From Verrucomicrobiota bacterium (lineage in GTDB: Bacteria; Verrucomicrobiota; Verrucomicrobiia; Opitutales; Opitutaceae), in the NCBI GenBank assembly GCA_023399155.1, contig JAEWQP010000004.1, positions 161,325 through 225,324 of the forward strand: a stretch of 64,000 nucleotides of DNA. Direction: 5' to 3'. A model generated the notes under the pieces. It saw nothing but the letters and a program-made list of their open reading frames with translations. It was not told the DNA's origin and made no database searches. A program made the translations under genes and the position numbers. Positions within the stretch are counted from its first letter, which is position 1, and each line of letters starts with the position of its first letter. Below are positions 1 through 8,957 of the stretch, piece by piece.

Positions 1-1900
1 ACTCGTCCTCCTCGAAGTTCTTCGTGCGGTCGACGATGCCCTTCGTCACGTCGACGATCTCCGCCATGAACTGCTCGCGGGAGAATTTGCCGTGCTCGAT
101 CTGGCGCAGCTTGTACTCCCACTCGCCGGTCATGTTCGGCTTGGTCAACGCCTCCGCCTGCACGGCGGCGAGAAACTCCAGGAGCTGCTCGGCCTTGGCG
201 GTCGGCACGAGCTCGCGTTGCTGGCGCTCCATGTATTTCTGGTTGATCAGCCCGTCGATGGTGTCGGCGCGCGTGGCCGGGGTGCCCAGGCCGCGTTCCT
301 TCATGGCCTCGGCGAGCTCCTCGTCGTCGACCAGCTTGCCGGCGCCCTCCATGGCGGAGAGCAGCGTCGCTTCCGTGTAGCGCGGCGGCGGCTTGGTCGA
401 CTCCTCGTGGAGCCTGGCGTCGACGGTTTTCGCGGACGCCCTGTCCTCCGGGACAAGCGCGGGCAGCACCTTGTCCTTGCCGTCCGGCTTGTCCTTGCCG
501 TCGCCGCCTGCGGAGTCGTCCTCGACCGCGGTGCGGCCGTAGACGGCGAGCCAGCCGGGGGAGGTGAGCACCTTGCCCTCTGTCTTGAACTCGTGAATAC
601 CCGCGACCGTGCTGATGCGCGTGGTCACGTCGAACTCCGCCGCCGGGTGGAATGCGGCCACGAAGCGGCGCGCGATCATGTCGAACACCTTCGCCTCCAT
701 CTCATCGAGATGATGGTGGGAGGCGTCGACCGGCGTCGGGATGATGGCGAAGTGGTCGGAGATCTGGGCGTTGTTGAAGATGCGCTTGTTCGGGCGCACC
801 CAGCCGGCGTCGAGCACCGTGGCGGCGTGGGTTGCGAGATCGCCCTGCAACGCCTGGAGCGTCTGTCGCACGGTGGGGATGTAGTCCTCCGGCAGCGCGC
901 GCGAGTCCGTGCGCGGGTAGGTGATCATCTTGTGCCGCTCGTAGAGCGCCTGGGCGATCTGGAGCGTGCGGCGCGCGGAGAGGCCGAAGCGGTTGTTGGC
1001 CTCGCGCTGCAGGGTGGTGAGGTCGTAGAGGCGCGGCGCGATCTGCGTGGCGGCCTTCTTCTCCTCGCGCACGGCGGCGGCGGGTGTGCCCTGGCAGGCC
1101 TTGTGGACGGTTTCCGCTGCGGCCTTGTCCCAGAGGCGGTCGACGCGGTCGTGCTCATCGCCCTCGGCCTTCTTGAATCGGGGACGCTGATACACGCCCT
1201 CGTAGCGGCCCTTTGTGACCTCGAAAGTGGCAGTGACGCGCCAGTAGCCGCGGGGCTTGAAGTTGCGGATCTCCAGCTCGCGGGCGAAGACGATCGCGAG
1301 GGTGGGCGTCTGCACGCGGCCGACCGAGGCGACGTTGCCGGCGCGCGAGCCGAACATGCGCTTGGTGAGCGCGCGCGTGCCGTTGATCCCGATGAGCCAG
1401 TCGCTTTCGCTGCGGCAGCGGGCCGCGTCGGCCAGGCCGGCCATCTGCTGGCCGTCGCGCAGGTTCTTGAACGCCTCGCGGATGCCGTCGGGCGTCATCG
1501 TCTGCATCCAGGCGCGCTTGACCGGCAGCTTGCACTTCGCGAGCTGACAGATGTAGGTGAAAATCAACTCGCCCTCGCGCCCGGCGTCACAGGCGTTGAT
1601 CACGTCCTTGATGTCTTTGCGGGCGAGGAGCTTTTTCAGGAGCGCGAAGCGGTCCTTCGAGCTGTCGATCGGCTTGAGGCCGAACTTGTCCGGGATGATC
1701 GGCAGGGTCTCGAGCCGCCAGAAGCCGTATTTCTTCTTGTCGATGTCCTCCGGCATCTCGAGCTCCACGAGGTGGCCCACGGCGGAGGAGATCACATACT
1801 CGTCGTTCTCATAGACATCGCCGTGCTTGGGCACTTTCCCGAGCGCGCGTGCGAGGTCGGCGGCGACGCTGGGTTTTTCGGCGATGATGAGTGTCTTCAT
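1..1900 (-). CDS. topB: DNA topoisomerase III (TopB-type IA topoisomerase), 3' end outside window
   Basis: Type IA topoisomerase that cuts one strand through a 5'-phosphotyrosine and passes the other strand through. The gene starts at an ATG at 1900 and runs off the left edge, so the C-terminus is missing. The N-terminal Toprim domain opens with KTLIIAEKPS and carries the acidic motif DAGREGE near residues 105-111. The active-site motif TYPRTDS places the catalytic tyrosine at about residue 328. The visible part ends in the distal type IA domain. The motif spelling is closer to TopB than to TopA, but a housekeeping TopA-like role cannot be excluded without the C-terminal zinc region. Confidence 0.9.
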   Translation of the reverse strand, partial: MKTLIIAEKPSVAADLARALGKVPKHGDVYENDEYVISSAVGHLVELEMPEDIDKKKYGFWRLETLPIIPDKFGLKPIDSSKDRFALLKKLLARKDIKDVINACDAGREGELIFTYICQLAKCKLPVKRAWMQTMTPDGIREAFKNLRDGQQMAGLADAARCRSESDWLIGINGTRALTKRMFGSRAGNVASVGRVQTPTLAIVFARELEIRNFKPRGYWRVTATFEVTKGRYEGVYQRPRFKKAEGDEHDRVDRLWDKAAAETVHKACQGTPAAAVREEKKAATQIAPRLYDLTTLQREANNRFGLSARRTLQIAQALYERHKMITYPRTDSRALPEDYIPTVRQTLQALQGDLATHAATVLDAGWVRPNKRIFNNAQISDHFAIIPTPVDASHHHLDEMEAKVFDMIARRFVAAFHPAAEFDVTTRISTVAGIHEFKTEGKVLTSPGWLAVYGRTAVEDDSAGGDGKDKPDGKDKVLPALVPEDRASAKTVDARLHEESTKPPPRYTEATLLSAMEGAGKLVDDEELAEAMKERGLGTPATRADTIDGLINQKYMERQQRELVPTAKAEQLLEFLAAVQAEALTKPNMTGEWEYKLRQIEHGKFSREQFMAEIVDVTKGIVDRTKNFEEDE

Positions 1901-2029
1901 TGGCAACGGAGTGCAGGAGGGGCGTGGTGCGTGCGGAGAAAGGCACGAACCCGCCGGTCGGGTGTGAAGGTCGGGGAAAAGGTCCTTGGGCGGCCTCTTG
2001 TCAACCCTCTTGGCTTTTGCACCAGCGAT

Positions 2030-2050
2030 CCGCGTTCCTACGGAACGCGG
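2030..2050. repeat. Perfect 9-bp stem palindrome between topB and membrane protein gene
   Basis: CCGCGTTCC, a 3-base loop, then GGAACGCGG. It lies in the 177-bp gap after the membrane-protein stop (2078) and before the topB start (1900), both on the minus strand. No T-run follows on the minus strand, so it is a stem-loop or palindrome rather than a typical intrinsic terminator. Confidence 0.5.
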
Positions 2051-2077
2051 AAAATCCGGCGCCGCGCGCCGCTCCGT

Positions 2078-3268
2078 CTACTCGGGCAAAAAGCGCCAGA
2101 TCGCATGGAGCAAACACACGTTGCCCAGGATCCATCGCCAGGCGAAGGAGCGGTCGCGCGGGAGCGTGAGGTTGTAGGCGAACGTCAATGGCAGGCACGC
2201 CCGCGCCACGGCCCAGTAGCCGTTCCAGACGGCATCGCCGAGCACCCAGAACAGCACGGCGAACGGGAGCGCCATGCGCACCCACGGCGACGGGGCGTTC
2301 CACTGACGCAGAATCGAGACCGACTGCCACGAGAAACTGGCGATGGCGATCAGGCCAAAGAGGTGCCGCGAGTCGAGATCCCCGGCGGCGATCGCGCCGG
2401 CCCAGCGCATCCCATGCTCGGCGATGGCGAAGCCAGGCCAGTCGAAGTTGGCGCGACCAAGAGGATCAACTCCCGATACGCGCCCGTAGAGCCAGGCGGC
2501 CAGAAGAAACACCGGAGTAGCGACGATCACGCCGTGCACGACATGGGCCTTCCAACTCGCACGATCGCCCCAAGGACGGAGATCGAGCGCGGCGACGGAG
2601 AACACCGCGGTCTCGCGCGCGAGTGCCGTGACGGCGAGCAGCCCCGCCGCCGTGCGCGGCCGCCGTCGTCGAGCGAGATCGATCGCGACGAGTGTCAACA
2701 ACACCGCAGGAAGATCCGTCAGGGCCATGCGAACGCTGTCGAGTGTACCCAGGCCAAGCATGCAGCCGAGCCACACCGCCGTGCCGCGCAAGTCCACTGG
2801 ATCAATGATGCGCCAGAGCAACCCGCACGCGAGCAGCCAGGCCAGCACGTTGATCCCCGCGTAGATATGCAGCGTGCGCCAGGCGTCGCCGCCGCCGAGG
2901 AGGTGGGCGAGCGCCGGAAGCAGGACGCGGCGCAGGCGATAGCCGGGATTGTCGAGCGCTTCGTGCAGGGATCGGTCGGTGACATCCCCCGCCACGGCCA
3001 TCTGGCCGTAGAACTGCCCGTCGTAGCCGCGGTTCGGCTTGTCCGCCAAAGGCAGCGCGGCGACCTCGGGGATCCGGCGGTCGCGATACTCCTCTCCGAA
3101 GCGCAGCAACGACGTGAAGCCGGTCCGCTCGTCCCAGCGCACGGCCACCATCGACAGCACGAAGAGCACGGTGGCCCACGCGATCACGCGCGGAAGGATC
3201 GGCGCGGTACGCGAAACGGGCGACGAAGTCGCGTCGCTCCTGGGAGTGACTTCGTCGCCCGTGATCAT
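2078..3268 (-). CDS. Polytopic membrane protein of unknown function
   Basis: A 396-residue protein with about 8-9 hydrophobic segments, beginning near residues 28-43 and recurring to the C-terminus. After the first segment comes an extracytoplasmic-looking stretch with the motif RGYDGQFYG (about residues 81-89). YDGQFY-type motifs occur in GT39/mannosyltransferase-like integral membrane proteins of bacteria, so a lipid-linked sugar transferase or related role is possible but not shown. The start follows the aminotransferase stop (3287) by 18 bases on the same strand, so the two are probably co-transcribed. Confidence 0.65.
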   Translation of the reverse strand: MITGDEVTPRSDATSSPVSRTAPILPRVIAWATVLFVLSMVAVRWDERTGFTSLLRFGEEYRDRRIPEVAALPLADKPNRGYDGQFYGQMAVAGDVTDRSLHEALDNPGYRLRRVLLPALAHLLGGGDAWRTLHIYAGINVLAWLLACGLLWRIIDPVDLRGTAVWLGCMLGLGTLDSVRMALTDLPAVLLTLVAIDLARRRRPRTAAGLLAVTALARETAVFSVAALDLRPWGDRASWKAHVVHGVIVATPVFLLAAWLYGRVSGVDPLGRANFDWPGFAIAEHGMRWAGAIAAGDLDSRHLFGLIAIASFSWQSVSILRQWNAPSPWVRMALPFAVLFWVLGDAVWNGYWAVARACLPLTFAYNLTLPRDRSFAWRWILGNVCLLHAIWRFLPE

Positions 3269-3286
3269 CGCGAGCCTGGCGGCCGC

Positions 3287-4390
3287 TCAGCTCGCGAGCT
3301 TCGGCGTCTCGGCGATGGTGGCGTCGAGATTGTCGAGGAGGGCCTTCATCGTGACCTCCGTCTCGTCGCCCATGTTGGAGATGCGGAACGTCTTGCCCTT
3401 GAGTTTGCCGTAGCCGCCGTCGATCACCATCGCGTACTTGGACTTCAACGTCTTGTTCAACGCGGCGAGATCGAGGTTGAGCGTGTTGACGAAGCAGTTG
3501 AGGGTGATTGAGCCGAACTGCGGCTCGGGCAGGAGCTTGAAGCCTTTCGCAAATCCCCAGTCGCGCACCATCGTATTCAGGCGGGCGTGACGAGCGTAGC
3601 GGTTCTCCAGGCCCTCGGCCTGGATGTCCTCGAGCTTGGACTTGAGGGCATAGATCAGCGGCAGCACCGGCGTGCTCGGCGTGTTGTTCTTCTCGTGGTT
3701 CGCCTGGAACTCCACGAAATCGAAATAGTAGCCGCGGTCCGCGACGGTTTTCGCGCGCTCGAGGGCCCGTTTGGATACGGAGAGGAGCGAGAGGCCCGGC
3801 GGCAGGGCGAGCGCCTTCTGCGAACCGGTGAGGAGGACGTCGATGCCGAGCTCGTCCTTCTTGATCGGCACGGCCGAGAACGAGCTCACGCTGTCGACAA
3901 TCGAGAACACCTCGGGGAACTCGCGCACGACCTTCATGACCGCCGCGAGATCGCTCATCGTGCCGGCCGACGTTTCATTGTGAATGAGCGTGATCGAGTC
4001 GTACTGGCCCGAGGACAGTTCCTTGCGGACGGCCTCGGGATCGACGGGTTTGCCCCAGTCGAACTTGAGCGCACCGGCCTGGCGGCCGAGGCGCAGGGCG
4101 ACGTCGTTCCACTTGTCGGAGAAGGCGCCGTTCATGCAGTTCAGCACCTTCTTCTTCGTGAGATTGCGCACGGAACCCTCCATCACGCCCCAGGCGCTGC
4201 TCGTGCTCAGGTAGACCGGGTCCTGCGTGTACATCAGGGCCTGGAGCTGGGGCTGCATGGACGAGTAGAGCGCGGCGAAGTCGGTGCTGCGGTGACCAAT
4301 CATGGGCGTGGTCATCGCCTGCAGTGTCTTTTCCGAGACCTGGATCGGGCCCGGAATGTACAGTTTGTAGGACTTGCTTGCGGTGGACAT
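3287..4390 (-). CDS. Alanine-glyoxylate / serine-pyruvate family aminotransferase (class V, PLP)
   Basis: A 367-residue fold-type I PLP enzyme. The N-terminus has the class V signature YIPGPIQVSEKTLQAM and IGHRSTDF. The Schiff-base lysine is K192 in the motif TGSQKALALPPG, and SIVDSVSS (about residues 163-170) supplies the PLP-binding aspartate. Relatives transaminate alanine, serine or aspartate with glyoxylate or pyruvate, or act in phosphoserine metabolism; the substrate cannot be fixed from sequence. The ATG at 4390 was chosen because the family motif begins about ten residues later; the open frame upstream encodes low-complexity Arg-rich sequence. It probably leads a two-gene unit with the membrane protein downstream. 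Confidence 0.88.
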   Translation of the reverse strand: MSTASKSYKLYIPGPIQVSEKTLQAMTTPMIGHRSTDFAALYSSMQPQLQALMYTQDPVYLSTSSAWGVMEGSVRNLTKKKVLNCMNGAFSDKWNDVALRLGRQAGALKFDWGKPVDPEAVRKELSSGQYDSITLIHNETSAGTMSDLAAVMKVVREFPEVFSIVDSVSSFSAVPIKKDELGIDVLLTGSQKALALPPGLSLLSVSKRALERAKTVADRGYYFDFVEFQANHEKNNTPSTPVLPLIYALKSKLEDIQAEGLENRYARHARLNTMVRDWGFAKGFKLLPEPQFGSITLNCFVNTLNLDLAALNKTLKSKYAMVIDGGYGKLKGKTFRISNMGDETEVTMKALLDNLDATIAETPKLAS

Positions 4391-4597
4391 GGTGGAACGG
4401 AACGCGTGTTGCGCGGTGGCGGATGCCGCCGCGAACGGGCATGAAACGGCGCGGCGTGGTGCGGCGTCAACCCGTGAGCGCGGCCAGGCATGATGTTGCC
4501 GCGACCGGATCGCCCGCGCGGGCCTGCACCCGCGCCCCGACATGCGCCCCGCGAACCCCCGCGCACCAATCCCCGGCTCGACTCGCTGACCGTTCGC

Positions 4598-4615
4598 GTG
4601 TAACGGTCGTTACAC
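4598..4615. promoter_or_regulatory. Operator-like palindrome, copy 1
   Basis: GTGTAACG-GT-CGTTACAC is an inverted repeat with perfect 8-base arms and a 2-base centre, typical of sites bound by dimeric repressors (TetR, LacI or GntR style). It lies in the divergent promoter region 208 bp from the aminotransferase start. The binding protein is unknown and no regulator gene is adjacent. Confidence 0.55.
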
Positions 4616-4707
4616 AGATGCGGTCGGTGGGGCGCGGGCGGGGCGGGTTTCTGCGGTGGCAGGGTAAGATCGAGGGATCCATGCGATTCATCCAGCCGAC
4701 CGTTCAC

Positions 4708-4725
4708 GTGTAACGGTCGTTACAC
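4708..4725. promoter_or_regulatory. Operator-like palindrome, copy 2
   Basis: Identical in all 18 bases to copy 1 and 110 bp (about 10.5 helical turns) away. It lies 153 bp before the lpxK start. Flanking bases differ between the copies while the palindrome does not, which suggests the palindrome itself is under selection. Confidence 0.55.
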
Positions 4726-4877
4726 AGCTGTGGTCGGCAGGGCGGCCGGTAGGGGTGGGTTTCTGCGCTGGCGTGATCGAGGCGCGCGCCGGATTCGATT
4801 CGTCTCGTCTTGCCGGCTTGGACGGTGGAAGAAGTTGATGCCGTAACGCTTGGCAGCACTCATCACGCACCCGATCC

Positions 4878-6089
4878 ATGGCCGCGAACCGACTGAAGGA
4901 GACGCTCAACGAGTTCGAGCAGTTCGCGGTCGATGTCGTGTTTGACCGGCGGCATGGCAAGCGCGCGGCGGTGTTTCGCGCCTGCATGTGGAGCGCGTCG
5001 CAGCTGTTCAGCCTCATCGTGCAGCTTCGGCTCTGGCTCTACCGACAGCGCATCCTGCGCAACCACCCTCTCGGTTGCCTCGTGGTCGTGGTGGGCAACC
5101 TTACCGTCGGAGGCACCGGGAAGACTCCGGTGGTGGAGAAGTTCGCCCGCTCGCTCGCGGAGCGCGGCCGGAGGGTCGCGATCCTGAGCCGCGGCTACAA
5201 GAGCCGGGCCGAGCCGTTCTGGCGCCGCTGGTGGCGCACCATCGTGACGGGCGGCGAGCCGCCCCCGCCGCGCGTGGTCAGCGACGGCACCCAGGTGCTG
5301 CTCGATTCGGATGTCGCGGGCGACGAGCCCTACATGCTCGCGCGCAATCTGCCCGGCGTGATCGTGCTCGTGGACAAAAACCGCGTGAAGGCCGGCCACT
5401 ACGCGATCCGCAAGTTCGGATGCGACACGCTCGTGCTCGACGATGGCTTTCAGTACCTGCCGATGAAAGGCCGGCTCAACCTCCTGCTCGTCGACAGCAC
5501 CAATCCCTTCGGCAACGGTTACCTGCTGCCCCGCGGCATCCTGCGCGAGCCGATCAAGCACATCAAACGCGCCTCCTATATCTTCCTGACCAAGTCGAAT
5601 GGACGGTTCGATCCCGAGCTCGACGCGCTGATTCGTCGCCACAAGCCGCAGGCCGACATCATCGAGTGCGCGCACCAGCCCAAGTACCTGCAGGATCTGG
5701 TCACGGGCGAGCGGCGCGACTTGTCGCATCTGAAAGGCGCACGCGTCGGGGCGTTCAGCGGCATCGCGGTGCCGGAGAGTTTCGAGGGATTTCTCCGGCG
5801 CTACGGTGCCAATCTGATCTACACGCGCCGTTTTCTCGACCACCACCGCTTCAGCGAGGACGAACTCGACAAGATCTGTGCGCAGGTCGTGGATGCAAAA
5901 CTCGACTTCCTCGTCACGACCGAGAAGGACGCCGTGCGCATCGAGGAGGGCCGGCGTTTCCCGCTCCCGATCTATTACCTGCGCCTCGAGATCGAGATCC
6001 TCAGCGGCGCCGCCGACTTCGACGAGGCGGTCGCGCGCATCTGTTTCCCGGAGACCGTGCGCGGCGGGCGGGAAGGGCTGAACGGCTGA
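4878..6089 (+). CDS. lpxK: Tetraacyldisaccharide 4'-kinase (LpxK)
   Basis: Phosphorylates the 4' position of the lipid A disaccharide precursor at the inner membrane. The P-loop GNLTVGGTGKTP is at residues 73-84, preceded by a hydrophobic segment (about 42-56) that fits the known N-terminal membrane helix. The motifs LVLDDGFQY and TTEKDAVR, typical of the family, are present. At 403 residues it is longer than the E. coli enzyme (328), mainly through the N-terminus and an insert near residue 110. It is monocistronic or leads to the M29 peptidase gene 207 bp downstream. The codons before the stop run into GCTGA-type repetitive sequence, so the last few residues may be recent. Confidence 0.93.
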   Translation: MAANRLKETLNEFEQFAVDVVFDRRHGKRAAVFRACMWSASQLFSLIVQLRLWLYRQRILRNHPLGCLVVVVGNLTVGGTGKTPVVEKFARSLAERGRRVAILSRGYKSRAEPFWRRWWRTIVTGGEPPPPRVVSDGTQVLLDSDVAGDEPYMLARNLPGVIVLVDKNRVKAGHYAIRKFGCDTLVLDDGFQYLPMKGRLNLLLVDSTNPFGNGYLLPRGILREPIKHIKRASYIFLTKSNGRFDPELDALIRRHKPQADIIECAHQPKYLQDLVTGERRDLSHLKGARVGAFSGIAVPESFEGFLRRYGANLIYTRRFLDHHRFSEDELDKICAQVVDAKLDFLVTTEKDAVRIEEGRRFPLPIYYLRLEIEILSGAADFDEAVARICFPETVRGGREGLNG

Positions 6090-6157
6090 TGGGCTGAGAG
6101 CCGAAAGCACGCGCTGAACGCTGAGCACTGAGGGGACTGGCGAGGCGTTGAGGGTTG

Positions 6158-6223
6158 GGCGAGTCCTCTGGCCGAGCCGCGCACACGTTGAATACACTGG
6201 ACGGCTCGGCCAGAGGTCTCGCC
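6158..6223. repeat. 22-bp inverted repeat (stem-loop) after lpxK
   Basis: The left arm (6158-6179) and right arm (6202-6223) are complementary at 21 of 22 positions, separated by a 22-base loop. The core is CTCTGGCCGAGCCG paired with CGGCTCGGCCAGAG. It would form a very stable RNA hairpin between lpxK and the M29 aminopeptidase gene. No T-run follows, so it may be a transcript-stabilising or attenuating hairpin or a dispersed palindromic element. Confidence 0.8.
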
Positions 6224-6296
6224 TTACCTTCCCCACCGGATCCGCCGGGCTCATTTTCGTTTCGCCGTGTGCGACGTGTAGGCATTGCATCGCGCC

Positions 6297-7418
6297 ATGA
6301 ACGATCCGCGCTATGCGAAACTGGCCGATGTGCTCACCGGCTTTTCCACCAGCCTGAAAAAGGGTGAACGCGTGCTCATCGACGCGTTCGACATTCCCGA
6401 GGGGATGGTGATCGAACTCGTACGCGCCGCCCGCCGCCGCGGGGCGCTGCCCTACGTGCAGATCAACCGCGCGCCGGTCACGCGCGAACTCATGCGCGAG
6501 GGCGTGGAGGACCAGTACGCGCTCGCCGCCGAGCTCGAGCTTGCGCGCATGAAAAAGATGCAGGCCTACATCGCCGTGCGCGGCTCGCACAACATCTTCG
6601 AGACCTCGGACGTGCCGGCCGACCGGATGAAGCTGGTCAACGGCCTGATGCGCCCCGTCCTGGACTGGCGGGTACAGAAAACGAAATGGGTCGTCCTGCG
6701 CTGGCCCTCGTCTGCGATGGCCCAGCAGGCGATGATGAGCACCGAGGCCTTCGAGAAGTTCTACTTCGATGTCTGCACGCTCGACTACGCGCGCATGCAG
6801 CCGGGGATGAAGGCGCTGGTGGACCTGATGAACAAGACCGACCGCGTCGAGATCAAGGGCCCGGGAACGGACCTGCGCTTCTCGATCAAGGGAATCGGCG
6901 CAGTCCCGTGCGGTGGCCTGCGCAACATCCCGGACGGCGAGGTCTTCTCCTGTCCGGTCAAGGACAGCGTCGAGGGGGTCCTTCAGTACAACACGCCCAC
7001 CGTCTATCAGGGCACGTCGTTCGATAACGTGCGGCTCGTCTTCAAGAAGGGCAGGATCGTCGAGGCCACCTCGAACAACACGAAGCGGATGAACGAGATC
7101 CTCGATAGCGACGCGGGCGCGCGCTACATCGGCGAGTTCGCGCTGGGCTTCAACCCGCACATCCTTCAGCCGATGCGCGACATTCTCTTCGACGAGAAGA
7201 TCGCGGGCTCCTTCCACTTCACGCCCGGCCAGGCCTACGAGGAGGGCGGCAACGGCAACAAGTCGCAGGTGCACTGGGACATTGTTTGTATTCAGCGTCC
7301 CGAATACGGCGGCGGCGAGATCTGGTTCGACGGAAAGCTCATCCGCAAGGACGGCCTCTTCGTCCCGAAGGCGCTGCAGAAGCTCAACCCCGACTACCTG
7401 CTCGGAAAATCCAAGTAG
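6297..7418 (+). CDS. M29-family metallo-aminopeptidase
   Basis: A 373-residue protein resembling thermophilic aminopeptidases (AmpS/AmpT, PepS), dimeric cytosolic enzymes that remove N-terminal residues using two metal ions. Family metal-ligand regions are visible in the C-terminal half: GEFALGFNPHI, the motif SFHFTPGQAY and the HWD motif. The ATG at 6297 (MNDPRYAKLADV) was preferred over a TTG four codons upstream, because the family N-terminus aligns there. Substrate preference cannot be read from the sequence. Confidence 0.87.
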   Translation: MNDPRYAKLADVLTGFSTSLKKGERVLIDAFDIPEGMVIELVRAARRRGALPYVQINRAPVTRELMREGVEDQYALAAELELARMKKMQAYIAVRGSHNIFETSDVPADRMKLVNGLMRPVLDWRVQKTKWVVLRWPSSAMAQQAMMSTEAFEKFYFDVCTLDYARMQPGMKALVDLMNKTDRVEIKGPGTDLRFSIKGIGAVPCGGLRNIPDGEVFSCPVKDSVEGVLQYNTPTVYQGTSFDNVRLVFKKGRIVEATSNNTKRMNEILDSDAGARYIGEFALGFNPHILQPMRDILFDEKIAGSFHFTPGQAYEEGGNGNKSQVHWDIVCIQRPEYGGGEIWFDGKLIRKDGLFVPKALQKLNPDYLLGKSK

Positions 7419-7433
7419 CGAGGGCGAAGGGAA

Positions 7434-7921
7434 AGGACCACAGAGATCGCAGAGGAGGCACAGAGGTCACAGAGAAAGGCTTTTTCGACCACGCGTCGGC
7501 CGCCCGCTCGCGGGCGCTCATGCGACTCAAGCGAGCGGGACGGGCGACGGGATTGGGTCACGGAGAACACAGAGGAGACAAAGAATTCACCGAGACAAGG
7601 CCTTGCCGAACCCGTTTACGAAGACCGCAAAGGAGCAGGGAAGGCTGTGCTCGGAATCTCATCTCTGCTTTCTCTGCGATCTCCTGTGCAAATCCGCTCA
7701 CAAGGAGGTAACGAAGGAACTCGTGCTCGATCTGAAGGACGTTCCTCTCCGCACCGAACTCCGCTCTTTCCCTTTCCACCTGTGAACTTGAATGGGTTCG
7801 CTGCCCCTCTCAGAGAGCCGGAGAATCTCTCGTTCACTCTTCGTTTCCGTTTGCACCTGTCCTTTCCGTCCAGCCTCGATCGCTCCGTGATCTCTGTGTC
7901 TCCTCTGTGACTTCTGTGACA
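7434..7921. repeat. CACAGAG-type repeat mosaic, copy 1 (upstream of add)
   Basis: The 503-bp gap between the M29 gene and add is filled with degenerate repeats. ACAGAG/CACAGAGG motifs recur at 7438-7480 and 7556-7600, and the complementary form TCTCTGTGTCTCCTCTGTGA lies at 7892-7911. The ends are thus mutually complementary over a purine/pyrimidine-rich pattern, with CTCCTGTGCAAA inside near 7681-7692. A related block follows add (8958-9208). No gene is seen in it. Confidence 0.75.
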
Positions 7922-8956
7922 ATGCCTTCCTCCGCCTTTCCTTACGCGCAACACTACCGGCCTGACGCCGCGCTGGCGGCATTCATCCAGTCGCTGCCCA
8001 AGACCGAGACGCACCTGCACATCGAGGGCGCGCTGCCCCTCGAACTCCTGCAGAAGGTCGCGCCCGCGATGTTTCGCAATGGCGACCTGCCGCCGTGGTT
8101 CGCGCCTGGATACCGCTACGCTGATTTCCCGGCCTTCGAGAAGATCCTGCTCGATCACGCGCTGCTCTGGTTCGACTCGGCCGAGCACTACCATGAAGCG
8201 GCGAAGGTGATCTTCGCCGGCTTGCAGGCGCAGAACGTCCGCTACGTGGAAACGAGTTTCCACCTGCCCGTGCAGAAGTTCATCGGCGTGCCCGGGCGCG
8301 AGATCGTGGACGCGATCCGCACCGCAGCGCCGGCCGGCATGACGGTGCGCGTATTCAGCGGCATGGGACGAATCGACTACACCCCGGATTTCGCCCCGGT
8401 GATCGATGGCGTGGCGGACTGGGAGCACCTCGCGGGTGTGGACCTGCATGGCGTCGAGGTCTACCCGCTCGAGCCCTGGACCCGCTCGGTATGGCAGCGT
8501 GTGCGCGCTGCGGGCAAGGAGACAAAGGCGCATGCCGGGGAGTTCGGCGGCTCCACAAATGTGCGCGAGGCGATCGAGTTGCTCGGGGTGGCGCGCGTCC
8601 AGCACGGCGTGCAGGCTGCGGATGATCCGGCCGTGCTCCAGCTGCTGGTCGAGCGCGGCGCGACCTGCGATGTCTGCCCGATCAGCAACGTAAAGCTGAA
8701 GGTTGCCTCCAACATGGGCGAGCACCCGATACGTCGCATGGTCGACGCCGGTGTGCGCTGCACGATCAGCACTGATGACCCGTTCAGCTTCGGCAATACG
8801 CTCAGCGAGGAATACGCCGCACTCGCGATGGATCTGGGTTTTTCCCGGCGCGAGCTGGTCCAGATCGCGCGCAACGGTTTCGAGATCGCCACCATGCCTG
8901 CGGAAGCGAAGCAGGCCGCGCTGGCGGAACTGGCGCGGATCGAGGCGGCGCTCTGA
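7922..8956 (+). CDS. add: Adenosine deaminase family protein
   Basis: A 344-residue metal-dependent amidohydrolase that deaminates adenosine (or a related adenine compound) in purine salvage. The zinc ligands HLH are at residues 31-33 (ETHLHIEGAL). The catalytic glutamate is in AHAGEFGG, the next histidine in VQHGVQ, and the paired aspartates in STDDPFSF. The set is complete, so it should be active. The ATG at 7922 was chosen; a GTG five codons upstream lies inside the repeat block. Both sides of the gene are flanked by CACAGAG-type repeats. Adenine deaminase-like specificity is possible. Confidence 0.88.
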   Translation: MPSSAFPYAQHYRPDAALAAFIQSLPKTETHLHIEGALPLELLQKVAPAMFRNGDLPPWFAPGYRYADFPAFEKILLDHALLWFDSAEHYHEAAKVIFAGLQAQNVRYVETSFHLPVQKFIGVPGREIVDAIRTAAPAGMTVRVFSGMGRIDYTPDFAPVIDGVADWEHLAGVDLHGVEVYPLEPWTRSVWQRVRAAGKETKAHAGEFGGSTNVREAIELLGVARVQHGVQAADDPAVLQLLVERGATCDVCPISNVKLKVASNMGEHPIRRMVDAGVRCTISTDDPFSFGNTLSEEYAALAMDLGFSRRELVQIARNGFEIATMPAEAKQAALAELARIEAAL

Positions 8957-8957
8957 G

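Larger units (their letters stand above)
4588..4770. repeat. Tandem imperfect 110-bp repeat in the aminotransferase/lpxK divergent gap
   Basis: Two units spaced exactly 110 bp apart share a block of about 40 bp (4588-4627 and 4698-4737) that differs at only a few positions. A second shared block, GGGTTTCTGCG, lies about 20 bp downstream in each unit. Each unit carries one copy of a perfect palindrome, annotated separately. The repeat fills much of the 487-bp gap between divergent genes (aminotransferase start 4390, lpxK start 4878); no gene is visible in the gap. Confidence 0.85.

Noticed and set aside
92..3511. Very long open frame on the plus strand opposite topB and the membrane protein
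   Set aside because: It is the antisense of clearly coding minus-strand genes; its product is Arg/Gly/Val-rich low-complexity sequence with no family motif.
4588..4770. CRISPR array
   Set aside because: Only two repeat units of 110 bp; no regular short repeats and spacers, and no cas genes anywhere in the window.
4863..7274. 803-codon open frame on the minus strand
   Set aside because: Antisense of lpxK and the M29 aminopeptidase; no recognisable domain.
7434..7921. Protein-coding genes with HRGHRE-like or TEVTEK-like products
   Set aside because: These frames are translations of the degenerate CACAGAG repeats; all frames look equally repetitive and lack start signals.
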